DNA of 64,000 nucleotides, taken from positions 20,675,001 through 20,739,000 of the forward strand of contig JBAIAC010000068.1 of the NCBI GenBank assembly GCA_037349315.1, read 5' to 3'. The notes beneath the pieces are model-generated. The model saw only the letters and a program-made list of their open reading frames with translations, was not told where the DNA came from and searched no databases. The translations under genes were made by a program, and so were the position numbers. Each line of letters opens with the position of its first letter. Within the stretch, counting starts at the first letter, position 1. Below, piece after piece: positions 47,073 through 57,130 of this stretch. The stretch is from Chelydra serpentina. Lineage: Eukaryota > Chordata > Testudines > Chelydridae.

Positions 47073-48968
47073 ATGGTGGTGATTGGTTGAGTTACCTCTG
47101 ATATCACAATGGTCTAGGACTCTTGGCCTGAGATAGCAGAGACACATGCCTTCCAGTAGCTATAGATTGCATGGATATAATTCATAAAGTGAAAGTGGCT
47201 GAAGACTTAAAAATTGGACAGACTGCAAAAGCTAGTGATTCAACCTGGTGATATTCTGAACAAGAGTTAGTTTCCCTCACTTCAGTGATTCTACAGGCTT
47301 CAGAGTAACCCACAGAGTAACACTCCTGGTATCTTACTATAAAGATTTCATAGGCATTAGGGATTATATTATCCAGTCACTTTCCCAGCAAATGCAGATT
47401 AAAAAACACCATAAAAAAAATAAGGAAAAATTGTAAGGGTGGGGAAATGGTGGAAACAGGGAGAAGGGTAAGGATTAGATCACTAGGGAGAGATTTGTTA
47501 GAGAAGCACAGATTGGGTATAAGCTTTCTTGGTATTGTGATTTCTACGGGCCTCATCATAATGTTTAAATAGTGAATGCAACAGTGGAAATGAAAAGTGT
47601 TCAAACATAGATCAGCGGTTGTAAATCAGATTTGAAAGGAACTGTGTGGTCAGTTTCCAGCTGTGCAGAGAAATACTATTATTGACAGCTGAAAAAGATT
47701 TAAAAGGGAAGTAACTCAAAACAAAAGGAACACAGGAAGTGTTGTCTGCCACATTGAAATCAGAACTGTAAAATTCCCATATATCCTGCTTTATGCAAAC
47801 ATGTCTGTGGAAAATATCACCAGACTACTCAGTCTTACATCAAACACACTGTATATCTATGCTGTAGAAAGTCAAATTTGGCTTATGGAACTGGGGATAG
47901 TCCAGAGACAGTAACATTCTGTTATGCAAGTACGAGGAAAACAGTTCTGATCCTGCACCATCCACTTGACCTAAGAGTAAGTGGAAACTGACTTCTTTAG
48001 TTCAAGGTGTAGGGAATTCTACTCTTGCGACTACAGGACCCAAGACTGAGGAGTAGGATGCCTGCATGTATGTGACCCATGTTCTCCTGCCCAAGGAGCA
48101 CCTGCTACTCTTGATGAAGGCAATGTGGAGAATCCACCAAAATCGAGCACTATTTTCATTGTGTTATATTCAGATATAAATATCTGAAGTGATGCATATT
48201 CAGGAATAGTTCTGAATTGTTTCTTACTGCTGCTATTCCTTTACCATACCTTAAAATAAAGATGGATAAATGTATGAATGGCATCATATGTTGGGTTGCT
48301 TGTGATGCAAGGGATTGGACTCATGACAAAGAAGGTCCTATGTCCACATCATTGCATGGCTGGAAAGATTAGATTTGTATTGTGTCAGTAAGGGTCATTT
48401 CACCATGCACACAAACCCATGAAAAAAAAATATTTCCATTGCCTATCTGTAAATTTTGATTCTCAAACAATTTAAAATGATAAATGCTTAAAGGTAATTG
48501 ATATTATCCAACAAAATTAAAATCTAATTCTGCCAAGCCTCATAGTCAAGCAGAATTGGTGATGGGGATTACATCCAGCCAACTGTTCACTTCATCTTGA
48601 AGAAAGAATGCAGAAGGGAGAAGGGTAGGGAGGAGTGTGTGATTGGAGAGAATTACTGAAGTGTTCTGTAATACTGATAGTCTGATTTTCAAGTGGCCTC
48701 ACCCAGATTTTAGTCATCTTCATTGGCATCCAAAGCAGTATTTGAAAAGGGTGTTGCTGTCCACTGCAAGCCTTATATAAAAAGTTTAAGGCTACTGCAC
48801 CTGTTTCCAATGCCAAGGAAATGTTTCTTTTTAAAAAACCATGCACCCCTGAGAGGTACATTGCGACTCAAGTACAGCTTTTAAGAGGATGGAGTTTACT
48901 ATTTCTTCCTCCTTTTGCTACAGAGCAGTAAGACTCAAAACCAAGACATTCTTGTACAATTGCATAAT

Positions 48969-49155
48969 GGGGGTGGGGGGGGAGAGTGGTTTGAGCATTG
49001 GCCTGCTAAACCCAGGCTTGTGAGCTCAATCCTTGAGGGGGCCATTTAGGGATCTGGGGCAAAAATCTGTCAGGGAACAGTACTTGCTCCTGCTAGTGAA
49101 GGCAGGGGACTGGACTTGATGACCTTTCAGGTTGTTCCAGTTCTAGGAGATTGGC
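48969..49155 (+). repeat. Turtle tRNA-derived SINE (long-tailed subfamily)
   Basis: The A-box-side sequence is damaged (GAGAGTGGTTTGAGCATTGG). The B-box region GTGAGCTCAATCCTTGAGGG is present. The tail includes GGGAACAGTACTTGCTCCTG, as at 12310-12440. It lies directly before a second SINE. Confidence 0.82.
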
Positions 49156-49179
49156 ATCTCTCTATTTTAAATATGGGCA

Positions 49180-49352
49180 GGGGGGAGGGATAGCTCAGTG
49201 GTTTGAGCATTGGCCTGCTAAACCCAGGCTTGTGAGTTCAATCCTTGAGAGGGCCATTTAGGGATCTGGGGCAAAAAATTGGTGATTGAGCAGGGGTTTG
49301 GACTAGATGACCTCCTGAGGTCCCTTCCAACCCTGGTATTCTATGATGTTAC
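49180..49352 (+). repeat. Turtle tRNA-derived SINE, full length
   Basis: GGGATAGCTCAGTGGTTTGA (tRNA 5' end and A box), GTGAGTTCAATCCTTGAGAG (B box), then GGTGATTGAGCAGGGGTTTG and the CR1-like 3' end GGTATTCTATGATG. This tail is what CR1 machinery is thought to recognise. Confidence 0.88.
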
Positions 49353-49868
49353 AAATTTGCCAAACACCAATCAACTTCCAAATATGATTAGTTATAATAA
49401 GGCAGTGATGGGAGGAAGAATCAAAGTGGCATGTACAGTATTAATTATTGTTACACAATTTTCTAACATTACTTATTTCTGTGAAAACAAAATGAAAATG
49501 TGGTTATTGATAATTGCATGCATTTTGTTTTTAGTATTCTTGTTCAAGCCTGCTTTATTATTTGAGACAAGAATGTGAAACTTCAGACCTGAACTATAGA
49601 AAACTGAAAATGACAATGATTCCTGTTTTTTTTTTTTTAATAATCAGCATTTAGTCATTCATTATTTCAATGACTAATGCATGGAATTACTGCTTGATGT
49701 TATCTCACTGCTACCACAATAATATTCCTTCAAGCACTCTGCAATTTCTATTTTGTTGTTCGAGTAGGATTTGCTCATTGGTACTGCATGCTGGCATGGT
49801 CTGAACTAATTCCATCTATTTACTTCACCAGGTTCTTCTATTTGTTCCATAGAACTAAAATACATGTC

Positions 49869-50560
49869 TAGGCTATGGCTACACTTGCAGATGTAGAGCG
49901 CTCTGAGTTAAACGAACCTTTGGAGACCACACTAGGGAAACCACTGCAGTCTGTCCATACTGATAGATGGAAGTCCACTGGCGCAGCCACACTTGCAGCA
50001 TTGGGAGCGGTGCATTATGGGCAGCTATCCCAGCATTCGAGTGGCTGCAATGTGCTTTTCAAATGTGGGGGATGGGGTGGAGTGTGACAGGAGTGTGTTG
50101 TGTGTATGCAGGGGGAGAGAGAGGGTTTTTTTTGGAGTGCTGAGAGTGTCAGCACACTGTCTCATAAGTTCAGACCTCTCCTTCCCCCCAGTAAACATTT
50201 ACTGTTGCAGATAAGCAGAGAGCAGATGAACAGCTGGCTGTTTGAAACTGAGCTTTGAAACTGCACTTCTGCATGCCTCAGCTGATTTTACAACAAAGAG
50301 GAGAGAACACTTGATTTCAGGGGATTATGGGACGTTTCCGGAGGTCAGTCAGAGCACAGTAACTTAACTACTCATTCACACTGACCCTGGGGCATCTCAG
50401 CCAAGACACAACAGCCATTATCCCAAGTGGAGTACCAAGAGCGCTCTAGTCAGGAAGTCTGAGCATTCTGCATGCCTTGCCAGTGTGGACAGAGAATAAG
50501 GTAGAGTGCTCTAGGCAGCTTTATTGTGGTATAAAGTGCAAGTGTAGCCAAAGCCTTAGA
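49869..50560 (+). mobile_element. 0.69-kb TIR element (copy C of the 38232 family)
   Basis: The ends CTAGGCTATGGCTACACTTG and (reverse complement) CTAAGGCTTTGGCTACACTT. The body shares AGTGGCTGCAATGTGCTTTT with copy A. More diverged than A and B. Confidence 0.65.
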
Positions 50561-50924
50561 CTCTGGAGAGGCCATATGTTGAGCTAAAGAGAACAAACAG
50601 TTAACTTTCCAGAAAGGACACCCCCACCCCCAATGATGCATAAACATGTGGTTGGTAAGTCTTAAGTGCAGTTATTAGTTTTGGAAGACAGTCTACTGGA
50701 TAAAACACCAGGTTGGAAATCAAACCACTTGGATTCTGTTCCCAATTCTGAGAGACTGTAGATAAGTTTTTTTCCCCCATGCATCAGGAAAAAATCAAAG
50801 ATGACATTGTTTTGAGCTGACTCAAATCAAAATTTTGTCAGATCAACATTGACCTTGATTTGTCAGTTGCTGCAGTGTCTCATGAGTGTTGTAGTTTGAG
50901 AGCCTTGTGAACTCATTCTCTTTA

Positions 50925-51067
50925 ATAGGCCTGGCTCCTCAACTGGACTACATCTCCCATGATGCACTGTAGTTCCATATCTGGTTGATACACCACTGTT
51001 CATCATTCAAATCCCATGGACACAGTGTATCATGAGAGATGTAGCCCAGCTGGGGAGCCCAACCTAT
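50925..51067. mobile_element. 143-bp MITE with ZNF143-like motifs in its TIRs
   Basis: The TIRs begin ATAGGCCTGGCTCCTCAACT and (right, reverse complement) ATAGGTTGGGCTCCCCAGCT and extend about 45 bp inward. The left TIR contains ACTACATCTCCCATGATGC (50947-50965), close to the ZNF143/THAP11 consensus ACTACAANTCCCAGNATGC. The right copy is degraded. Confidence 0.6.
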
Positions 51068-51069
51068 GA

Positions 51070-53900
51070 AAGGAAAAGGGAGCATGAGACCCCATGGCAG
51101 GTCAGGTAGACACAGATTAATATCACTGACCCAAAGTGTTTTGATTTTCTTCAAAGAAACAAAAACATTTTAGTTTAGGACTATTTTAACATTTCAGATC
51201 AGAAGTGTCTAAACAAAACAGTGATGTTTCCAAACTGATTGAACAGAAAGTTCTGTTCAGAGAAAAAATTAAGATATTTTGTTCCAATCTGTGATGAAAA
51301 CAAATGTTGAAATGGAAATTCTGATTGTCATCCAGATTAACAAATTTTCAAGAAATACAACCCCACTTAAGTGAACTAGCACCAATATTTCATTTAGGCC
51401 AAGTATTCTTTTTATTCTGTAGCACAAGAGTTCTGCTTTGTACTGCAATTTCAAATAGATTTAGCTGTCCAAAGAATCTTTCTGCCATAGTTCTGACTCC
51501 ATCTTGCATTGTATTGAAAAACAAACTGTCCAATACAGTACATTCAGCTCTTTAAAAACCTCTAGGCTGTGCTCAACACAAGTTTGCCGAGTCTAACCAC
51601 TATCCTATGTGTTCATTTCCCTACCATGTGACAGTTTTCGTGTCTCTGCTCACTCACTCATTTTAGAAACTCTGGGCCCAAATTCTCAATGTTGAATGCC
51701 AACCCTCTTAGGTCTCAAGTGACTACCTAGCCTTAGTTTTTACCCCAGTTTGAAAATACGCCACACTATAAACCCTATGTCATGGTATCTGTGCAGGTTG
51801 TATTGCAAAGTACTAGGTAAACAAATTTGTAATATTCCTATTTACATTCAAAAATTTTCATCCTCACTGCATTAACGGTTTTCATTGTATTGAGCCCTTC
51901 ACAAATGACTAGCTCATACTAGTATTTCATAAAGTGCACACACATAAAAGGTATACTATACAGTTTCTGAAAACTCTCGCTTTCCAAACTTGCACAGAAG
52001 AAATTTACTTGTATTCTGGATAGTCTTATTCTCTTGCTTTCAATTTACTTCCCAGTTTTACTATTTGATCTGTAAAATCATATAATTCTAGTAGTGCACG
52101 GAAGTATCTGGAGCATAAAAACACAGTGCTGTTTGTGGTGTGTATCACATGTGTAGTAAAGGCATTCCAAGTCAAACTATGCTAGAACAAGGACTGTAGA
52201 TTAATGACTACAACTACAAGTACACAAGAATACAAGTACCTGTTGTTCTCAGCACTAAATTTAAAGTGACAGTTTCCAATGCATTTGTCTGAATTTTTGC
52301 TTCAGTTTTTGTTGCCCTTGTTACAAATTACATCTGATTGTTGGAACTGAAAATTAGGCAAAAAAATGTTTCTCCCTATTTTTAGCATTTATTTTGAGCA
52401 GCTGACAAGTCAGTTTCATGGTTTCCCCTGTATGGTCAGTTTCTCTTTGCATATCTTTCACACAACAGGAGACAGAAAAATATATCAAACATGGGAAATC
52501 ATGACTCTATAACCACAACATTTGGCAGGGACACTCAAGGACAGCTATAAGGCCTGAAACCACCTTTGATTCCTCCTCCCCGCCAATATTCTAGATTTCA
52601 AGCTGACCGTTTACAAACTGACCATTTCCCTTTAAATTACTTCTTTTGGTCCTCCAAGATCTATTTTTAGATAATTTTCTCCTCAGAAGTCGGAGGGCAT
52701 CTAACTTAAATGTTTACTGCCATCTTACTCATTAACCTCTGCAAGTCTTAAAAAGGGAACATAGGGAACATTTCTTGTGGGCTGTATAAAACAATGAATG
52801 GCCCTCATTTTGCAAGCATTTCAAAGGAAGGCAGCAACATTGAAAAAAAATAATCCTTAACCACATACTTTCACCCCCAATTCATGTTCAAAGCAAGATG
52901 ATTTGAACATGAATAGTGCACCGGAGTATTCAACATACTTGAACTACAGCTATAAACAGTGTGATACACAGAAGAGTAAACAATGAAAACTGATCTGTTG
53001 CAATCAAGGCTACAGTTGTGCTAGAAAATTTGGTAGATATGGCTGAAATACACCAATAACTAACTTATGTAATGCCTTTCACACAAAGAAAAATGTTTTT
53101 TCCAGTCCAAACCCTTCCCAATTCTGTAAGTGCAAAGAGGCTGAATCATAGCATCAGCAGCTAACAAGATTCCAGCTGTTTTCATTGCTTTCAGAGAGGG
53201 GCAGGAAGGAGAGCAGGGACATCTGCTATGGAAACCTGAACTGCCAGTACTCTGTATCTCTCCCATTAGCCACAAGTCTCCAGTGAGATTTCCAAGCCCT
53301 AAGATTCTAGCAGACTTAATATAGAGCCCAGCTCCTAAATTTGTTCAAGATTATTTGGCCATTATCAACTGGCCAAACTGAAGATGTCCATTGTACCAGG
53401 ATCTCCCCCAATTCTTCTGGGTCCAGCTGGTGGACACCATAGACCTCACCCATCTTTACTCCTGCCAACACGCTGCTGATCCTGCCTATTCCATTCCTTC
53501 CCCTTCCACCCACTCCAACCAAAGAGCAGAAGGGATGGGACTACCTTCCTCCCCAGGGTGCAGCCCTGAGATGCCACATCTCCCCTGTCCCTCAGGCCCA
53601 CCCACAGCCAGCAGGCACCCTGCCAAGCCGGAACATTGGAGCGGAGAGAGGGGCAGGTCCCGTGCTCCAGGCAGGGCTCTGGGAAGCAGGGTGAGGGGAG
53701 GCAGAGGAGCTCCAGAGCCAGACTGGCTGGGATGCTCAGCCCTCAGAAGAGTCACACTTTGGGGCGTTAAGCAGCCCTCCTTCCAGACCAGCCTCTTGCA
53801 GCGCTCCACAGCTGAGCAGCTCCCACCACTAGGTCCTGCGGGCGTGAGTGAAGACCTGATCCCCACACACATGGGGGGCTAACTCGCCCCGCCCACCCCG
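51070..53900. other. Intron 1, exon-1-proximal segment, nothing recognised
   Basis: AT-rich up to about 53.1 kb, then rising GC towards the CpG island. No repeat family was recognised in the AT-rich part. Confidence 0.45.
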
Positions 53901-53989
53901 CAGGACAGGGCATTTGCACCCAGGACAGCAACACCAAATTAAGCCCACTGAGCCCCCCTCTTCCCTGCACTCTATGGGGAAAATGGGTA

Positions 53990-54395
53990 TGCCCCCCCCC
54001 CCAAGCATGCTCGAGGGCCCCCCCGTTCCCTTCGAGGGGGAGAAACATGGAGGAGGGGCACGGCCAAAGGAACCCCCTTTCTCTACCCTCAGGAGGGTGG
54101 GGGCGATATGGACGGGGCAGGCAACGGCCGAAGGACCCCCCCTTCCCTCGGGGGGAGGGGATTGTAGAAGGGCAGGCAACGGCCAAAGGGTCCGGTAACG
54201 GCTAAAGGACCCCCCCCCCCCCGCTCCCTGCCCTCGGGGAGGGGGAGAAATAGGGGAGCCGGCAACGGCTAAATGGCCCCCCCTCTTCCCTCATGGGGGA
54301 AGAAATAGGGGGGCTGGCAACGGCCGAACAAGGACCCCCCCCTTCCCTGACCTGGGGGAGGAGAAGTGGGGGGCGGGCACGGCCGGCCCCTTGTT
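53990..54395. repeat. GC-rich minisatellite just inside NDRG1 intron 1
   Basis: About six or seven degenerate units are each marked by the anchor AACGGCY(A/G)AAGGAC followed by a C-run, TTCCCT, a G-run and GAAATAG. Anchors begin near 54059, 54123, 54176, 54196, 54262, 54317 and 54377, so most units are 53-66 bp with one 20-bp short unit. The array lies 50-460 bp downstream of the exon 1 donor. G-runs on one strand and C-runs on the other make it prone to length change and to G-quadruplex formation. Confidence 0.75.
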
Positions 54396-54447
54396 TGCGG
54401 GGTTTCCCGCGGACGAGCGGGGCAGGAGCCGGGCTAGCGCCGCTCAC

Positions 54448-54515
54448 CTACCGAGGAAACCGCCTGACAGCCGCCTCTGTCCCCGTCTCTCCGGCCAAGT
54501 CCTACAACGCTGCGC
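54448..54515 (-). other. NDRG1: NDRG1 exon 1, non-coding (inferred)
   Basis: This is the first exon inferred for the gene. The 5' end is set about 30 nt below the TATA box at 54545-54539, and the 3' end at a good donor (TAG|GTGAGC on the minus strand, intron starting at 54447). No protein start is expected here, because the first ATG of the frame is in exon 2. The exon lies in the CpG island. A second possible donor, CG|GTAGGT, lies 4 nt upstream and fits the consensus less well. The link to exon 2, 22.6 kb away, rests on gene orientation and family structure, not on transcript evidence. Confidence 0.55.
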
Positions 54516-54600
54516 TCCCACCCCGCCGCTCGCGAGGCATTTATACCGCCCCGGCCCCGCCCCCGCCCGCCCCGCTCGGGCGCTACCTGCCGCCGCCTGT
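54516..54600 (-). promoter_or_regulatory. NDRG1 core promoter: TATA box with GC boxes
   Basis: Read on the minus strand, GGTATAAATGCC (TATA core at 54545-54539) is preceded by an unbroken run of GC boxes (GGGGCGGGCGGGGGCGGGGC type, about 54577-54548), which are Sp1/KLF-like sites. Initiation is expected near 54515. A well-formed TATA box inside a CpG island combines features of inducible and housekeeping promoters, which fits a stress-inducible gene. Function is inferred from motif and position only. Confidence 0.6.
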
Positions 54601-55059
54601 GGCGCCGGGCTCCGCCTGTCCGCGGGCGGGGAGGGGAGCGCGGCGGGGCTGGCCGAGACCCCGCCCTGCCCGCTCCCCAGGCCCGCGCTGTGGGGCGGAA
54701 GCGGAGGGAAGCTAGGCTGGCCCGTGACAGGCCCAGGCCCGCACCCTCCGCCCCTGGCCCGTTACAGGCCCGCCCCGCTGGGGGGAGCTGGGCCCCGCCT
54801 GCCGCTTTGGGCGGGGGCCCCTAAGGCCAGGCCTGGGACAGTCCCCAAACCCCCCCTTTGGCTACCAGCCAGCCAACCCCGCGGGCCGACACCAGTGACA
54901 GCCCACGAGCTGGTGGGAGCCTTGGCCAACGCCCCGCCAGCGAGGGGCACACGGGGCGTTCGTCGCCTGGGCTGCCTGCCTGCCGGGCCCGAGCCCATAA
55001 GCCTGGCCAAAGCCCTCACCAAAGATGGCAAAACCCACCCCCGCTGAGTGACACCGTTA

Positions 55060-55690
55060 ACTGACCTAGCCCACGGTGCAGACAGTGCTGTGTCTATGGA
55101 GGGGCTTCTCTCGTAACATAGCTACTGCCGCTCTGTGGGGCGGAGTACCTGCGCGGACAGGAGAAACTCCACATCAGCATAGGTAGCATCTTCCCTGAGG
55201 GCCTGTCTCCACTTTACTGCTCCGCTGTAGCTCTTAGAACATAGAACATCAGGATTGGAAGGGTCCTTAGTAGGTCATCTAGTCCAACCCCCTGCTCAAA
55301 GCAGGACCAATCTCCAATTTTTGCCCCAGATCCCTAAGTGGCCCCCTCAAGGATTGAACTCACAACCCTGGGTTTAGCAGGCCAATGCTCAAACCACTGA
55401 GCTATCCCTCCCCCCTGAAGACACTAACTACACTAACTACACCTAGGGGAGAGCTTCTCCTGTCAGGGTAGCTAATCCACCTCCCCAAGAGGGCGGTAGC
55501 TGTGTCGATGGGATAAGTCCACCTGTCCACATAGCGCTGTCTACAGCGGGGCTTAGGTCAGTGAATTTTCCACCCCCACCTCCCCGAGTGGCGTAGTTAA
55601 ACGGACATAAGTTTATAGTGTAGATAAGGGCTGAGTGCTATGGTGGTGCAGCTGTGCCAATGCAGTGCTGTCAATGTAGACAAGCCCTAA
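55060..55690. mobile_element. TIR element split by a SINE, upstream of the CpG island
   Basis: The right end GTCAATGTAGACAAGCCCTA (to 55689) and inner blocks CATAGCTACTGCCGCTC, GGCGGTAGCTGTGTCGATGG and CATAGCGCTGTCTACAGCGG belong to a family with TTAGGGCTTGTCTACACTT ends, related to 59828-60083. A minus-strand SINE (55237-55415) interrupts it. The left end is uncertain. Confidence 0.5.
55237..55415 (-). repeat. Turtle tRNA-derived SINE, full length, reverse
   Basis: Read on the minus strand: GGGGGGAGGGATAGCTCAGT, GGTTTGAGCATTGGCCTGCT, B box GTGAGTTCAATCCTTGAGGG, ending near CCTGATGTTCTATG. Nearly complete and less diverged than its host element. Confidence 0.88.
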
Positions 55691-56527
55691 TTGTTGAGTG
55701 TTGTGGCACCTAGGTCCTCTTTGTGAATCTAGTCCCTGCTCCTTATAGGCCCAACCTGCACAGTTGGGATCCTGACTTCCCCAATGTTCAGTGGTGTTCA
55801 GATTCAGTGTTCTGGTTTGGGCCCAGGGTGCAAATGTCCTCGGTGTTTGCAGGTGGGGAGGGAGTCAGATCCAGTGCTCTGGTTCTTTAATATATTCCTT
55901 GATGTTTTTTAAGTTTTATTTTTTAAATCCTTCTTTTCCCCATTTCGAAGAGAACATCAAAAGGTCAAGTAGTAATAAAATAGGTTTAATTTCTATAACA
56001 CCCTTCATTCAAAAGTTTCCTTAGACCATACATTTCCTGGGGCAGGGACCCTGGCTTTAGATCAGCAGCACAATGCTCATGTGTGAATCCGTATTCAGGG
56101 GTGAATGTAGCATCCTGATTCAATGTATACACTATACTACATTGCCATGGGACACTGACCCCCGCTGTAACTCTCTTCACCCCAGCACTAATCCCGGCCT
56201 GTGAGAAAGGGAGGCCCCAGGGGGAGGGCTGGAGAGCGAGCTGACCCCACATTCACCCCACAGCAGTAGCCTCTGTTCCACAGGGGGGAGGGGAAACCAG
56301 GCCAAACCTGAGTGTCACTGTGACCCCATAAGCCAACTTGCAAAGCCTGCACAGGCATGTGTGCAGTTTCTGTGGGTGCAACTGAACCAATGAACCCACA
56401 CTAAAGCTGCCCCATACATAATAATCCTAAAGCATTTGGAAATGCTGTTCCACATAAATAAATAAAAGTTATAAACAGGGATAATTTTGCCCATCTCTGA
56501 AATGCAGCAATTTGGGGATGAAATGCA

Positions 56528-56700
56528 ATAATAATAAAAATTAATATCTAGCTCTTATACAGCACTTTTCATTAGTGGGTCTCAAAGTATTTTACAAAGG
56601 CGGTCAGTATCATTATTCCTATTTTACAGATGCAGAAACTGAGGCACAGAAGTGACATGACTTGCCCAGGGTCACCCAGCAGGCCTGTAGTGGTTTGACA
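56528..56700 (+). repeat. MIR-like CORE-SINE
   Basis: TATTTTACAGATGCAGAAAC, TGAGGCACAGAAGTGACATG and ACTTGCCCAGGGTCACCCAG match the conserved MIR core and its 3' flank. The left part, AGCTCTTATACAGCACTTTT, fits too. Confidence 0.7.
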
Positions 56701-56864
56701 GTGCATGGTGATATCATAATACAGGCTGGACAGGAAGTGAAGCATTCTGGCAGACAGAACAGTGTGATGGAATTTGCTCATGACACAGAGATTAACAATC
56801 ATATTTTAGCTGATTATATTTAAACTCTTAAAAATCACTGTAGATACTTATTTATATTAGAGCA

Positions 56865-57130
56865 CTTCACAGTCTTTAATGTATTTATCTACACATCATC
56901 CCCGTGAGGTAGAGGAGTACTATTATCCGCATTTTAGCTAGGTCTCTTGGGGATGTGGATTTTTCACACACCCCTGAGAGACGCAGCTATGCTGCTATGA
57001 ATTTTCAGTATAGACCAGCCCTAACTGACCTGCCCAAGGCCATAGAGGAAGTCTGTGGCAGAGCAGAAATTGAACTCTAATCTCCTAAATCCTAGGTTAG
57101 GGCTTTAGCCACAGGACCATCTTTCCGTCC
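56865..57130 (+). repeat. Second MIR-like fragment with an internal insertion
   Basis: CATCCCCGTGAGGTAGAGGA and ATTATCCGCATTTTAG are MIR-like, as are ACTGACCTGCCCAAGGCCAT and TGTGGCAGAGCAGAAATTGA about 90 bases later. About 60 bases between them do not fit MIR. Confidence 0.5.

Larger units (their letters stand above)
53900..55070. other. CpG island over the NDRG1 5' end
   Basis: This is a GC-rich block with frequent CpG dinucleotides, in sharp contrast with the AT-rich flanks. It contains the inferred promoter and exon 1, plus a GC-rich tandem array on its left side. Long open frames here (163 codons at 53391-53882, 218 codons at 54391-55047) are low-complexity Pro/Gly/Arg frames without family similarity and are not taken as genes. 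Confidence 0.8.

Noticed and set aside
49279..49578. 99-codon plus-strand frame with a hydrophobic C-terminus
   Set aside because: It begins inside a SINE and runs into AT-rich intron. The hydrophobic stretch reflects T-rich DNA.
53391..53882. 163-codon open frame left of the CpG island, with overlapping minus-strand frames
   Set aside because: Overlapping frames on both strands in GC-rich DNA, with no family similarity and no splice sites that extend it.
54452..54453. Alternative exon 1 donor CG|GTAGGT four bases upstream
   Set aside because: A poorer match to the donor consensus than TAG|GTGAGC, although it cannot be excluded without transcripts.
54391..55047. 218-codon open frame in the CpG island
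   Set aside because: It is low-complexity Pro/Ala/Gly/Arg sequence produced by GC-rich DNA, overlaps the promoter antisense, and has no recognisable domain or splice context.
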